The position numbers and the translations under genes were made by a program. DNA of 64,000 nucleotides, taken from Flavobacteriales bacterium. Lineage in GTDB: Bacteria > Bacteroidota > Bacteroidia > Flavobacteriales_D > Crocinitomicaceae. Each line of letters opens with the position of its first letter. The stretch's first letter is position 1. Shown piece after piece: positions 46,401 through 53,867 of the stretch. The stretch lies in assembly GCA_947497485.1 (NCBI GenBank), contig CANMHB010000002.1:62001-126000 (forward strand). Direction: 5' to 3'. Under the pieces are notes generated by a model, which searched no databases, was not told where the DNA came from, and saw nothing but the letters and a program-made list of their open reading frames with translations.

Positions 46401-48160
46401 ATTACTGCAAAAATCTCGTTCTCTTTCCATGGTAATTTGTTATTCCATGACTCAAAAAATGCAACAAGATTTTCGATACTTAGCTGCACGACCTTGGGCA
46501 TACCTGTTGTTCCGGATGTACAAATCAATAATGCTGCTTTTGATTTATTCTTTACTTTCAAAAAAATATCTTTCGGCAACTTGAAAAGATTATCCATTAA
46601 GATTGCTTCAGGAAAAAGAGGTAGTAGAACACTCGAAAAAATTAAATCTGCAGGATGATTTTCTGCTAGATTTTGCATAAAATCAGTTGACTCTTTTTCG
46701 TTCAGACTCAATACTTCAACACTATTTCTCCAAGCTGCGACAATGAGCAAATCACTATAAATATGTTTATCTCCAACTAACCAAATCCTTCTGACATCCT
46801 TTTCTAGAATATAATCTGATAGTTCCTTATAAAGATCAAACCGATCCTTATTCTTTATATTTTTCTCCAATTGAGTAAGGAAAGATTCAACATGCTCTTT
46901 CAAATTGTGTTGGTGTAAATGACTAGGTGGCCAAAAGTCAATATCATCGAGTCTTGTATCTAAAAATTGTGAGAGATTTTCAAGGCAATTTATAAAATGG
47001 TATGAAACTGCCTCAATCTGTTCTCGAGTATGATATTTTTCATTAAAATGCCAATCAAAAATTAGATTACCTTCTTTTGGGGTTACTGCAAGACTTAATG
47101 GAAATTCTGAATAGTCATAATTCTTTAGAAGCTTAAACTCATCATTAAATGCATGCAAGGACGAATCAATTGGATAATTCTCAAATGCAAGGATAAAATC
47201 ATATGAAATCCGATTGAAAACTTCTTGAGTAGTATCAACATATGGAAAAGGACTTACCGAACGTTCTCTATTTTTAAAACGCGTAAGTAGTTCACTAACT
47301 TTCTCATTAAAATCTAATTGAAGTTGAAACGGAAGCGTTTGAATTCCAAGTCCAAATCCATCGCGACAAGTCTCAATAAGTCCATTCTGTTTTACTTGTC
47401 CAAGTTGCACATTTTCTGAGTCAGTCCATTTTGATATAAAACAAGCCCATGAAAAAAGTACAAATTCAGCCTGTGTTAGTCCTAAAGACCTTGCAGAGTT
47501 TGATATTTTTTCATTCGAAACAATATCCGAAAATGTAGCATTTTTACTCAGCCCTTTTCCAATAAACGTTAGTTTAGCGATATTCTCAAAATCCAAAAGA
47601 TATTTCTGATATGCCTGTACGGCAGATGCTTGGTCAAGTTTTTTCCAAGACTCATACCAACTTTTATTGAATTTTTTAGGGATTTGAGACTGCGGGAATT
47701 TTAATGTAAAAAGAAAATCACTTAAAATCTTTTGTCTTCCCCAACCATCGAATAATAAATGATGGTAAGTTATCAAAAGAAATGAATTTTGTTCAGTTTC
47801 GATCCAATCGAGACGCATAGCAACCTCTTTATCGAATTGAAATCCTTTGTTAAGCCTTTCGTCGCAGAACCCATCAAGATGATCATGCGCAATTTGTTGG
47901 AAATTGAATTCAGGATGCATGTTTTTCAAACTTACCCAAACCGCTTGTTTTAAACCTTCGTGAAGAATTATGGATTGAAGACACTCATAGCTTAACGTCA
48001 GCTTATTCAATGCGGATTGAAGTGCATTACCATCAAAATTTCTAACTTCAAAAAATAGCTGTTGAACATAGGTTTGTTGACCATCCCTAAGAGATGCAGT
48101 AAGTATGAACTGCTGTGCAGGCAAGAGCGGAACAATTGATAGAATATCCTCCTTTTTCAT
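40403..48160 (-). CDS. NRPS2: C-A-PCP-C-A-PCP-C-PCP-TE
   Basis: The 2585-residue synthetase has three condensation domains (HHLLFDG near 132, HHALLDG near 1088, HHLVYDG near 2023), two A domains (TSGTTG near 548 and 1463), three carriers (serines near 918 in NGLNSID, 1847 in NGKNSFD, 2320 in AGGNSIKA) and a C-terminal thioesterase (GYSMG near 2447, Asp near 2472, His in CGHYEI near 2571). Specificity residues by GrsA alignment: A1 D I A H M G F V L, resembling 4-hydroxyphenylglycine codes; A2 D V G E I G S I D, the ornithine code. The third module lacks an A domain. It overlaps NRPS1 by four bases (ATGA). The thioesterase implies that the finished chain is released or cyclised here. Confidence 0.93.
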   Translation of the reverse strand: MKKEDILSIVPLLPAQQFILTASLRDGQQTYVQQLFFEVRNFDGNALQSALNKLTLSYECLQSIILHEGLKQAVWVSLKNMHPEFNFQQIAHDHLDGFCDERLNKGFQFDKEVAMRLDWIETEQNSFLLITYHHLLFDGWGRQKILSDFLFTLKFPQSQIPKKFNKSWYESWKKLDQASAVQAYQKYLLDFENIAKLTFIGKGLSKNATFSDIVSNEKISNSARSLGLTQAEFVLFSWACFISKWTDSENVQLGQVKQNGLIETCRDGFGLGIQTLPFQLQLDFNEKVSELLTRFKNRERSVSPFPYVDTTQEVFNRISYDFILAFENYPIDSSLHAFNDEFKLLKNYDYSEFPLSLAVTPKEGNLIFDWHFNEKYHTREQIEAVSYHFINCLENLSQFLDTRLDDIDFWPPSHLHQHNLKEHVESFLTQLEKNIKNKDRFDLYKELSDYILEKDVRRIWLVGDKHIYSDLLIVAAWRNSVEVLSLNEKESTDFMQNLAENHPADLIFSSVLLPLFPEAILMDNLFKLPKDIFLKVKNKSKAALLICTSGTTGMPKVVQLSIENLVAFFESWNNKLPWKENEIFAVIAHPAFDIGIAELIFPLWKNYQIKIIDKETLSNQLALNEIMSDVTAFHMVPSLLESWIDNSEGDTKSRIVMTGGDKVPPHLQSKLKIKFPKARLFQFYGPSECSVLSSGFENNGQFENHFLPLGTPFDHAEMLIFSSREKLAPPFQEGEIVVRGPAVGLGYANSDNSDKFFDFKGERAYRTGDLGFADIEENFFFRGRKDNQIKINGQRIELSRIESALSEWSGIKHWITISDGNRLFAFAKSVKPEKELDRTILQKWLPFYAIPSFIEYFPEFPLNKNGKVDTKTLLESAIGAISEIQKNGIIDGEFEAILKELFPTKEIDFSIGWYANGLNSIDALKFSGILKTKLKLYIELNHLLSLQNLFDLNKIKSIDKSESPTKKIQIGDEVYSTASRILFLSESDEQFFESYWITSGILYKNEFNENEIRNWLLNQNFLHLSVSSKDSKYFWTKAVPQIIDFGVISESEFVNKVERAFSSLDTSLFMAFFGKTENDNFLAIKVHHALLDGLGVENLWQKLHHDLMNNQMNELTLTIPNEDVIDSDFWQNYLNGIEIKNLPFERAKRKNRGGSRINFKLNDQQKEVLKSICIGNSCSLFEAGLVLFSRFWFNYFNSKDFAIGIPVNIGEFEDGNFLSAMSVNILPFKIASEKSAQILEDWRLVFQKRKTPFSEIARLDKNQKNGLPFFNCTYLYHSQKEGSKGFKTMDFNRAQTDYLISLDFIEDEKDFIFSWEYRNDLFTEKAIQKFQEKLFKDAQIVQSKTYPAVRKLKSKWEEVLRSFSSKTALILENKILTYSELQKLMDEYHSGYKIETEELDVLILERNELSIAKLLYHITEGIPFIPVDAETAEERINHIRTRAKEINPNSDDYINLQYVIATSGTTGIPKLVGVSKAGYESAVEAWTKDYEINSTDCCLQAASFSFDVSLGDIGRCFFNGASMVLLSGIERKDPAFMLQKIDQNGVTIFETTPLIVRWWLSDGIALKDYSSLRLLIVGSDSWKMNEIRALLQHKGSRQRIISSYGLSETTIDNSFFDPVLDDHPEYPDEMIVPIGKSMSHCDLIIKNDRSEIVLEGMNGFISVTGPAVGFGYFVDGKWTNKTRTEWLSADRGVIDEWGNYHFLGRSDRQVKIRGQRVELEEIEKILSIFSSGKMWSIVDFNHDLSTEMAAFYVGNYSKEEINQIKKEISLKYPSYFLPSLFINIDNLPLNVNGKIDLNILRKIAISKLVYSEKFGNNVEITSLLQEVYSQCFNEVIKLEDNFFQNGKNSFDAMFFVRSWNKLSDHKMAVHQLFSSENFIQLGKLISYNKPTKVTAQESEKISKAQEAIWFEIKNGNSTLYNLPHFIPISSDFNPEKVRIAFEQTLKQCKALFVRFYETDLGDVHQLSVESQNYILPKLTIENLDDFKEKASLKEINFSNGPCFESALIECKNQFYIYFNPHHLVYDGGSDIHLSKLFRDFYENVFRENVENSLDNNSFDVNWQNYFQLNSKPEFYFHKPNTSVQPALILPCSEIELSHLHQLTIAYQTTKTSIISYLLCKALHDAKINVNWISLAVDHRTHDCVGMHMRAYPFPGYEEYGDPDLTIAKQKWALSQLFASSDQTVIYPEATTYEVYHQVGLIIQHPFNLNINEKQDERIEYSRPRLPLSLYVEEINEQLIFRWEFDNGQITMKKIREVHANFFNSAKELLAQDKKIISYNPEFNSQKNVSLGDEILFELMQIWKKYTGERDTQFNHFFEAGGNSIKALLMLKEIETKLGFKFSASEFFKQPKLSYLNATLNRPAKNNLVWEFNQGEGQQEIWLLPPIMGFGFIFNSLKLPNDYKILSFNYPASMGLTSCESIEEIAQLLIRERLNQGGLSEEITLIGYSMGALTAFEMAKWLEENGFSVKRLIVLDKIAQPESGKNFQKIDLKEELLDIAKQVAIDDQDLERIKKYLVKHEQMIEAYQQTGELNCNIQIHYCANGFPVSDFLKWQRFCKNQIYTSEIANCGHYEIPKIWNKLNFDF

Positions 48161-51100
48161 AAATCCAATATGTCGAGCATATCCGAAATTCTATTTATGT
48201 CGTCTTTATCAATGCTTTCATCACTGTAAAATGAGGAATCTTGATTCATCAGTATTTTCTTGGCAGTTGATTCCCACTCTTCAACTATCTTATCAATTGG
48301 AATTTCAGGATGACTTCTGAACATCCATTTAATTTTTCCTTCCATGATAATTCCGTTTACCTCAAAAAAAGCTAACATTGGATTTAGTGGATCAACCTGA
48401 TTACTTTGATCATGGAAAACAGGTCTTGCCATGGAGTTCCAATTTTCATCGAAACTACCCAAAAAATTGAGTAAAACAGGAAACGGAGGTTTCTGCCAAG
48501 AACCTATACCCATATATCCTAGTCCCTGATTTGGGAGATTAGAAAAACTTTGTTTAACGTAATCGAAAATTTCAGCCTCATTTCTCGGATAATCAATTTC
48601 ACTCAACGGATAAAATTGCGTGAACCAACCTATAGTCTCAGCTATTTCAGGGATTCCGCTATATTGCCTTCCGTGAGTTTCAAGATAAATCGCCGTTTGC
48701 TCTTGATTTGCTCCTAGCCAACTATGAAGAAAAAAGTTAACAAATTTCTCATTCATACTTAATCCAGTATTCCAAACTCTTTGGAATACTTGACTGCGTT
48801 CAATATCCCATTCAATGCTTCTAAATTTGGAGTCTTGATAAGAAGAAACCTTCAAGTGATTAAATGGATTAAATGCTTTTTTGGCGTAATACGAACTTTT
48901 TTCATCTTCATTTCCAAGCTCTGTGCATGCTGTTAAAACTCGACCATATATATTGGTATCTGTATTATTTGTTTCAGTGCCACTAAGAGAATCTTGTAAA
49001 TGATCCATCAAAATTCGCCAAGTTACGCCATCGCAATAAAAATGATGTATGCTGATGAATAAGAACAACGAATCCAAACTTTTGAATATAACAACAGCTG
49101 AAACTGGTCCCTCAGATAGATTGAATGATCTCTGAAATTTTTCACAATGCGCTGTAATTTCTTCGTTACTATTAATTTCAATAAACTCAAAAATAGGTGC
49201 TTTACCCAGCTTCCAATTGCCATCAAAAACCTTTTGCAATATGTCTATCGAATTAAAGCAATGACTAACTTTTTCATAAATTTCAGATTCGGACATTGGT
49301 AGAAAAAGTTCAAGTAAAACACTTTGATTGAAATGATTTCGGTTACCTGTGTATTCCTTTAAAAACCATTTTTGAACAGGGCTTAAATGCATTGTATTTT
49401 CTGAAACTTCCTTAGTAAAATTTTGAGTCGACTTAATCTTATCAAAACACTCATTTAGCGTTGGAGCATTGAGTAAATCTGAAATCTCAATTTGGTAACC
49501 CATTTTCTTCATTTTACCAACCAACCTCAGTCCTAGAATAGAATCACCACCTTGAGATGTAAAACTCTGATTCCCTTTTAATCCTTTGAAGATAAGTTCT
49601 TTCTTTTTAAAAATAGAAAGCAGCTCGTTATCGAAGTCCTGACCGTCAAATCCATGCTTTACTAATTCAAGCATTCGTTGGAGATCCATTTTTCCATTAT
49701 TGTTTTCTGGAAAACCTGGCATTAAAATAATTACATCTGGAAGCATATATGCTGGGAAATGGAGCCCAAGCGTTATTCTTAGCTCTTCTTCGGATATTTT
49801 ATTTGATTCAACAAAAAGAATAAACTGCTCAATGTCACTTTTATGATAGTAAACTCTGTTTACAGCAATTAAATTATCTGAAATCCATTGTTCTATTTCC
49901 GATAATTCAAATCGTTGACCCAATCGTTTAACTTGGCGATCATCTCTTCCTAATAAATTAATCAATCCATCTTGGATGTATCCGCGATCACCTGTTCGAT
50001 AAAATTTCAGGTTAGAACTAGTTAAAAACTTTTGGCTTTCATTTTCTAAATATGCACCTACTCCTGATCCCCCAATTATTATTTCTCCGGGTAATCCATC
50101 TAATTGGTTCAACCCGATTTCGTCAGCAACAAAAACAATCTCGTTCTTAAGAGCATTACCAATCGAAGCCTGAAAAGATTTACTTAAATCAATGCAGGTA
50201 GAATAGGTTGTAGTCTCAGTAGGGCCATACCAGTTGAAAATTTTTATTTCGGGATTTGAGTCTTTCAAAAGCTTCCATCCGGACAGTCGAAAAGGTTCTC
50301 CTGCTGAATGAACTACAGATACATTTCTAATTTCAGACGCACTTAGCTTATCAATCACAGAAGGGACTGTATTTAGCAATACCCTGTCATATTTTTGTAA
50401 TTCATCCCACAACTGATCGGGTTTATTTATAACGTGAATAGGCTTATCAATGTAAAAACCAAATAGATTTTCAAATATGGAAAGATCAAAACCAATATTG
50501 GTAAAGCTAAATATCAGATTGAAGTTTTCCGGATTACAATATTCTTTGCATGCATCAAGAAAGGAAGACAGATTTGCATGACTTAAACTAACTCCTTTCG
50601 GAACACCACTTGTTCCTGAGGTAAAAAGCAAATACGCCTCATCTTTCAAAGCTGGACGATAATTAGAATTACAAAGTTTGTTTAATTTAAATACATCCGA
50701 ATGAACTAAAATTTTGGTCGGCAAATCTTCAATCAAACTATCATCTGTTAAAATTAGATTTTCACATTCAGCCATTTCTAGCGTTTGAATAATTCTTTCG
50801 GATGGCCATGCATTGTTGATTGGCACATAGACAAACCCATTTCGCATAATGGAATAGGTCAATAATGGCACTTTTTCATTCTTATTTCCGAAAACGGCAA
50901 TTCGGCTTCCCTTTTGTAAATCACCGAAGTAATTTTCGAATTTACCTGCAAGTGATTCAAGTTGGTTAAAAGGAATGTGATCAATACTATCTGAAGAACT
51001 TATTACATTTGAAGAAGATGAGGTTTTACTGATAATTTCATCGAACCAAAACGGGAAATTTTCTGATTCAAAAGAAATGCTTTCAACCGTTTTTTGCAAT

Positions 51101-53112
51101 TGAAATACGTTGCTGTTTAATTTGTCCTTAAAACAATCAAGAATTTGGCTGAATTTCCTAAATAAATTCGATATAAAATTAGAACTATACTTTCCACTAT
51201 CATAAATTATTTTAATGTTGAGGTCAGTAAATGATGGCATAATTAGAAAACTAATTGGATAACCCGTCAACTCATGATTTGATATTAAATTGCCTTTGAT
51301 TTTATTGCCTTTGATAGATTCATATGGGTAATTTTCAAAGACAAAAAGTACATCTGGTCGCTGCTCTTGGTAAGTATTTACAAGCATTGGATCCGAAAAC
51401 TCCATTTCTAATGTTTTCAAAAAGTCACGGTGTACATTTTGCAGTAATTGAAGCATTGTATCTGATTCCTTGAGTTCAAATCCTGGAATGATATTTCTGA
51501 TAAATAATCCAATAGCATCTTCTGCAAATTCGGGAATCAAAGATCTTCCTGATGAAATACTGTGTAGATAAGTGTTGTTTTTTCCTGTAATACTAAAAAT
51601 CGTTAGAAAAAAATGAGTCAAAAAGTAACTTTGTAAACTAACCTCAGCTGAGTCGGATTGAGCTTTAAAACTTCCTAAATCATTCAATTGAGCTGAAAAA
51701 ATTTGAAATTCTCCAAATTCTGAATTCTGTTTGGGAATTGATAATGCATTTTTTTCTTTAAAAAATTGCTCCCAATAACTCGAATCATTTGCCGAAAATC
51801 GTACTTTTTCCCTTTGTGTTGTAATATATTGATGATTAGGAGAAGTGCTCATGTCTGGTAAATCTCGCTCTATTAATTCAATAAATTCAGAAATCAATTT
51901 TCCCACGCTCCATCCATCCAATAATACATGATGATGTGACCAAAGTAAGTACTTTTCATCTCGAACCTCTATGTATGTGCATCGCATTAAGCAATCAGAA
52001 AAGGCTTCCAAAAGATCGGATTTCAAAACGTGATCCAAGCTATCTACATTTTTTATTCTGAAATCTGCTTCTGTATTTTGAATTGTTTGAGTATAAACAT
52101 TCTCTTCCTTTTGTATTGCAATTCTTAACTGAGGGTATTTATTCCATATTTTTTTGAAGGCTCCTCTTAGTGTTTCTGTTGGCGGACATTTATCAAGTTT
52201 AAAGAGGAACTGTTCATGGTAAATGTTTTGATGCTGAACAGCTGACCAATCCTCCCAAATGACTTGTTGCATTGAACTTAATGGATAACTTGATTTCGTT
52301 TCCAATTCTGACTTTTCTTCAATTCCTCTGAATTCAATTTTCCAAGCAGACATTCTTGGGGCTTCAAAAAGACTAGTTAAATCAGCAAAATAACCTTCTC
52401 GATTTAGCCGCGATAAAAAGCGAATTGCCTGAATCGAATCACCTCCATTTTCGATATAACTTTTGTCTAGGTTTAATGAAAATTGATGTATTTCAGGCCA
52501 AATTAGTTGAACTATTTCTGGAAGATTATTTCTCTTTAAACATTTATACTCATCTGATAAAATCTGTGAGTTTTTGAAATCGTGATCTTTGCCTATAGTT
52601 TCCAACAAGGCAAATGCATCAAAACAAAGCTGTTCGGTGAATTTCTGAAAATTTGATGGAAAGATTGCCTTTAACTCGATAATTGAGTCATCAATTTTAA
52701 AATTTAAAAGGGATTTTCGATTTGGTTCTGTTTGATAAAAATTTACAAGACACGGACTAAAGTCAATTGCAGGTAATTTCGTTAAATGCTCACGAAATTT
52801 TGTAAGGACGGATTTTGCTGCTTCACCTAAAGCTTGCTTGCTGCAATTTGGTAGGGGGATAAAGTTGTTTGCCAACTCCATTGAAACCCCTTCAGGAATA
52901 AGACTATCGCTAAATATTTTCGAGATTGAAACAGAAAGAAGCAATCCGGCATTGTGAACATTCATTTTAGAGAGGGCCCTAAGACTCTCTGGTAATTCAA
53001 TATTTATTTTAATTTGACTAGCAGTTTCAAAAGAATCATTCGAGATTTCTGAAATCGATTTTTTGTATTCATTCCAATATTGGTAGTTAGTTTCTTCAAT
53101 ATTTAATTCCAT
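48157..53112 (-). CDS. NRPS1: truncated C lobe-PCP-C-A-PCP-E
   Basis: The 1651-residue synthetase begins (about 1-185) with what looks like only the C-terminal lobe of a condensation-type domain: it starts near the YW motif and has no HHxxxDG. Then come a carrier (serine in NGGDSIQA near 224), a condensation domain (HHHVLLDGW near 396), an A domain (FTSGTSGVPKG near 836, YGPTETT, NNGKMD), a second carrier (QGGDSILG near 1189) and an epimerisation domain (HHFYCDGVTWRIL near 1361, TIGWFTQFYP near 1496, NFLGSFD near 1547). The A-domain specificity residues read D L F N H A W T Y, loosely alanine-like. The product residue should be D. The first carrier has no A domain in cis. The tail ends DDINRISDMLDILDL. 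Confidence 0.92.
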   Translation of the reverse strand: MELNIEETNYQYWNEYKKSISEISNDSFETASQIKINIELPESLRALSKMNVHNAGLLLSVSISKIFSDSLIPEGVSMELANNFIPLPNCSKQALGEAAKSVLTKFREHLTKLPAIDFSPCLVNFYQTEPNRKSLLNFKIDDSIIELKAIFPSNFQKFTEQLCFDAFALLETIGKDHDFKNSQILSDEYKCLKRNNLPEIVQLIWPEIHQFSLNLDKSYIENGGDSIQAIRFLSRLNREGYFADLTSLFEAPRMSAWKIEFRGIEEKSELETKSSYPLSSMQQVIWEDWSAVQHQNIYHEQFLFKLDKCPPTETLRGAFKKIWNKYPQLRIAIQKEENVYTQTIQNTEADFRIKNVDSLDHVLKSDLLEAFSDCLMRCTYIEVRDEKYLLWSHHHVLLDGWSVGKLISEFIELIERDLPDMSTSPNHQYITTQREKVRFSANDSSYWEQFFKEKNALSIPKQNSEFGEFQIFSAQLNDLGSFKAQSDSAEVSLQSYFLTHFFLTIFSITGKNNTYLHSISSGRSLIPEFAEDAIGLFIRNIIPGFELKESDTMLQLLQNVHRDFLKTLEMEFSDPMLVNTYQEQRPDVLFVFENYPYESIKGNKIKGNLISNHELTGYPISFLIMPSFTDLNIKIIYDSGKYSSNFISNLFRKFSQILDCFKDKLNSNVFQLQKTVESISFESENFPFWFDEIISKTSSSSNVISSSDSIDHIPFNQLESLAGKFENYFGDLQKGSRIAVFGNKNEKVPLLTYSIMRNGFVYVPINNAWPSERIIQTLEMAECENLILTDDSLIEDLPTKILVHSDVFKLNKLCNSNYRPALKDEAYLLFTSGTSGVPKGVSLSHANLSSFLDACKEYCNPENFNLIFSFTNIGFDLSIFENLFGFYIDKPIHVINKPDQLWDELQKYDRVLLNTVPSVIDKLSASEIRNVSVVHSAGEPFRLSGWKLLKDSNPEIKIFNWYGPTETTTYSTCIDLSKSFQASIGNALKNEIVFVADEIGLNQLDGLPGEIIIGGSGVGAYLENESQKFLTSSNLKFYRTGDRGYIQDGLINLLGRDDRQVKRLGQRFELSEIEQWISDNLIAVNRVYYHKSDIEQFILFVESNKISEEELRITLGLHFPAYMLPDVIILMPGFPENNNGKMDLQRMLELVKHGFDGQDFDNELLSIFKKKELIFKGLKGNQSFTSQGGDSILGLRLVGKMKKMGYQIEISDLLNAPTLNECFDKIKSTQNFTKEVSENTMHLSPVQKWFLKEYTGNRNHFNQSVLLELFLPMSESEIYEKVSHCFNSIDILQKVFDGNWKLGKAPIFEFIEINSNEEITAHCEKFQRSFNLSEGPVSAVVIFKSLDSLFLFISIHHFYCDGVTWRILMDHLQDSLSGTETNNTDTNIYGRVLTACTELGNEDEKSSYYAKKAFNPFNHLKVSSYQDSKFRSIEWDIERSQVFQRVWNTGLSMNEKFVNFFLHSWLGANQEQTAIYLETHGRQYSGIPEIAETIGWFTQFYPLSEIDYPRNEAEIFDYVKQSFSNLPNQGLGYMGIGSWQKPPFPVLLNFLGSFDENWNSMARPVFHDQSNQVDPLNPMLAFFEVNGIIMEGKIKWMFRSHPEIPIDKIVEEWESTAKKILMNQDSSFYSDESIDKDDINRISDMLDILDL

Positions 53113-53867
53113 TGCAAAGGGGTAAAGTCAGCCGAACAGAGGTAATCAGGTCGGATAGTTGGAATTTTAGGTTGATTGCTACAAACATTGAAAGTCAAAA
53201 TTAGTAATTTCCTGCTAAAATCTTGACTAGAAAATGATGATCCGTGAACGACATCCGGATTGAAAATTAATACCGATCCTTTTGATCCAGTACAAATTTC
53301 CTTTCCAAATTTCTTACTAAAAAAATCTATCTCGTCGTCGGTAAAATCGAAAAGAAGATTACTTGAAGCGGAGCCCTCGAGGGTGAATTCTTGTTTTGAA
53401 AAATCTTTTTCTCGATCCAGGAAATAATTATGGCTTTTCGGAATAAAGCTCAATGCACCATTGTGTTCATTAACATCATCTAAAAAAATCACAAGATTTA
53501 AAAGTCGATTTTCTTTGATTTGGTCAAAGATATTCCAAAAAGGGAAATCACGATGAAAAGGCCATACTGAACTATCCGCTTTGTTTTTAATATTTAACTT
53601 AGATTGATGGACGTAAATCTCTTGATCATTATATATTTTGCTGCATATTGACTTCATGATTGGTTCATTTTGCAACCAGTTTTTTATATATTGATCTCTG
53701 TGAAAACCATAATAAGACCTTACTGTTTCCTCGTCTGATTCAAAAAATTTAACTGATAGTTCAGACTTAAAAATTTTGTCCTCGATTGCAGGAGGTAGAA
53801 TTACTTTATACTCGTCAAATAGCAAGTAGCCTTTATTTTTAAATTGAATTAAATTTTCATCATTCAT
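53103..53867 (-). CDS. EctD/PhyH-type Fe(II)/2-oxoglutarate oxygenase (NRPS tailoring)
   Basis: The 254-residue enzyme has the iron triad: His105 and Asp107 in WPFHRDFPFW, and His208 in NPDVVHGSSF, with the 2-oxoglutarate-binding Arg219 in DFSRKLL. The QSKLNIKNK segment before the HxD motif resembles ectoine hydroxylase and amino-acid hydroxylases of the phytanoyl-CoA dioxygenase family. It overlaps the PPTase by four bases and NRPS1 by ten, so it belongs to the cluster. It probably hydroxylates a free amino acid (ornithine is one candidate) or a carrier-bound residue; the substrate is an inference from context. Confidence 0.85.
   Translation of the reverse strand: MNDENLIQFKNKGYLLFDEYKVILPPAIEDKIFKSELSVKFFESDEETVRSYYGFHRDQYIKNWLQNEPIMKSICSKIYNDQEIYVHQSKLNIKNKADSSVWPFHRDFPFWNIFDQIKENRLLNLVIFLDDVNEHNGALSFIPKSHNYFLDREKDFSKQEFTLEGSASSNLLFDFTDDEIDFFSKKFGKEICTGSKGSVLIFNPDVVHGSSFSSQDFSRKLLILTFNVCSNQPKIPTIRPDYLCSADFTPLQWN

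Noticed and set aside
51890..51960. HHHVLLDG in the NRPS1 condensation domain as a beta-lactam-forming signature, like the extra His in nocardicin NocB.
   Set aside because: The additional His before HHxxxDG also occurs in ordinary LCL domains, and the surrounding module order (no upstream Ser-specific A domain) does not match nocardicin. It is noted only as a detail.
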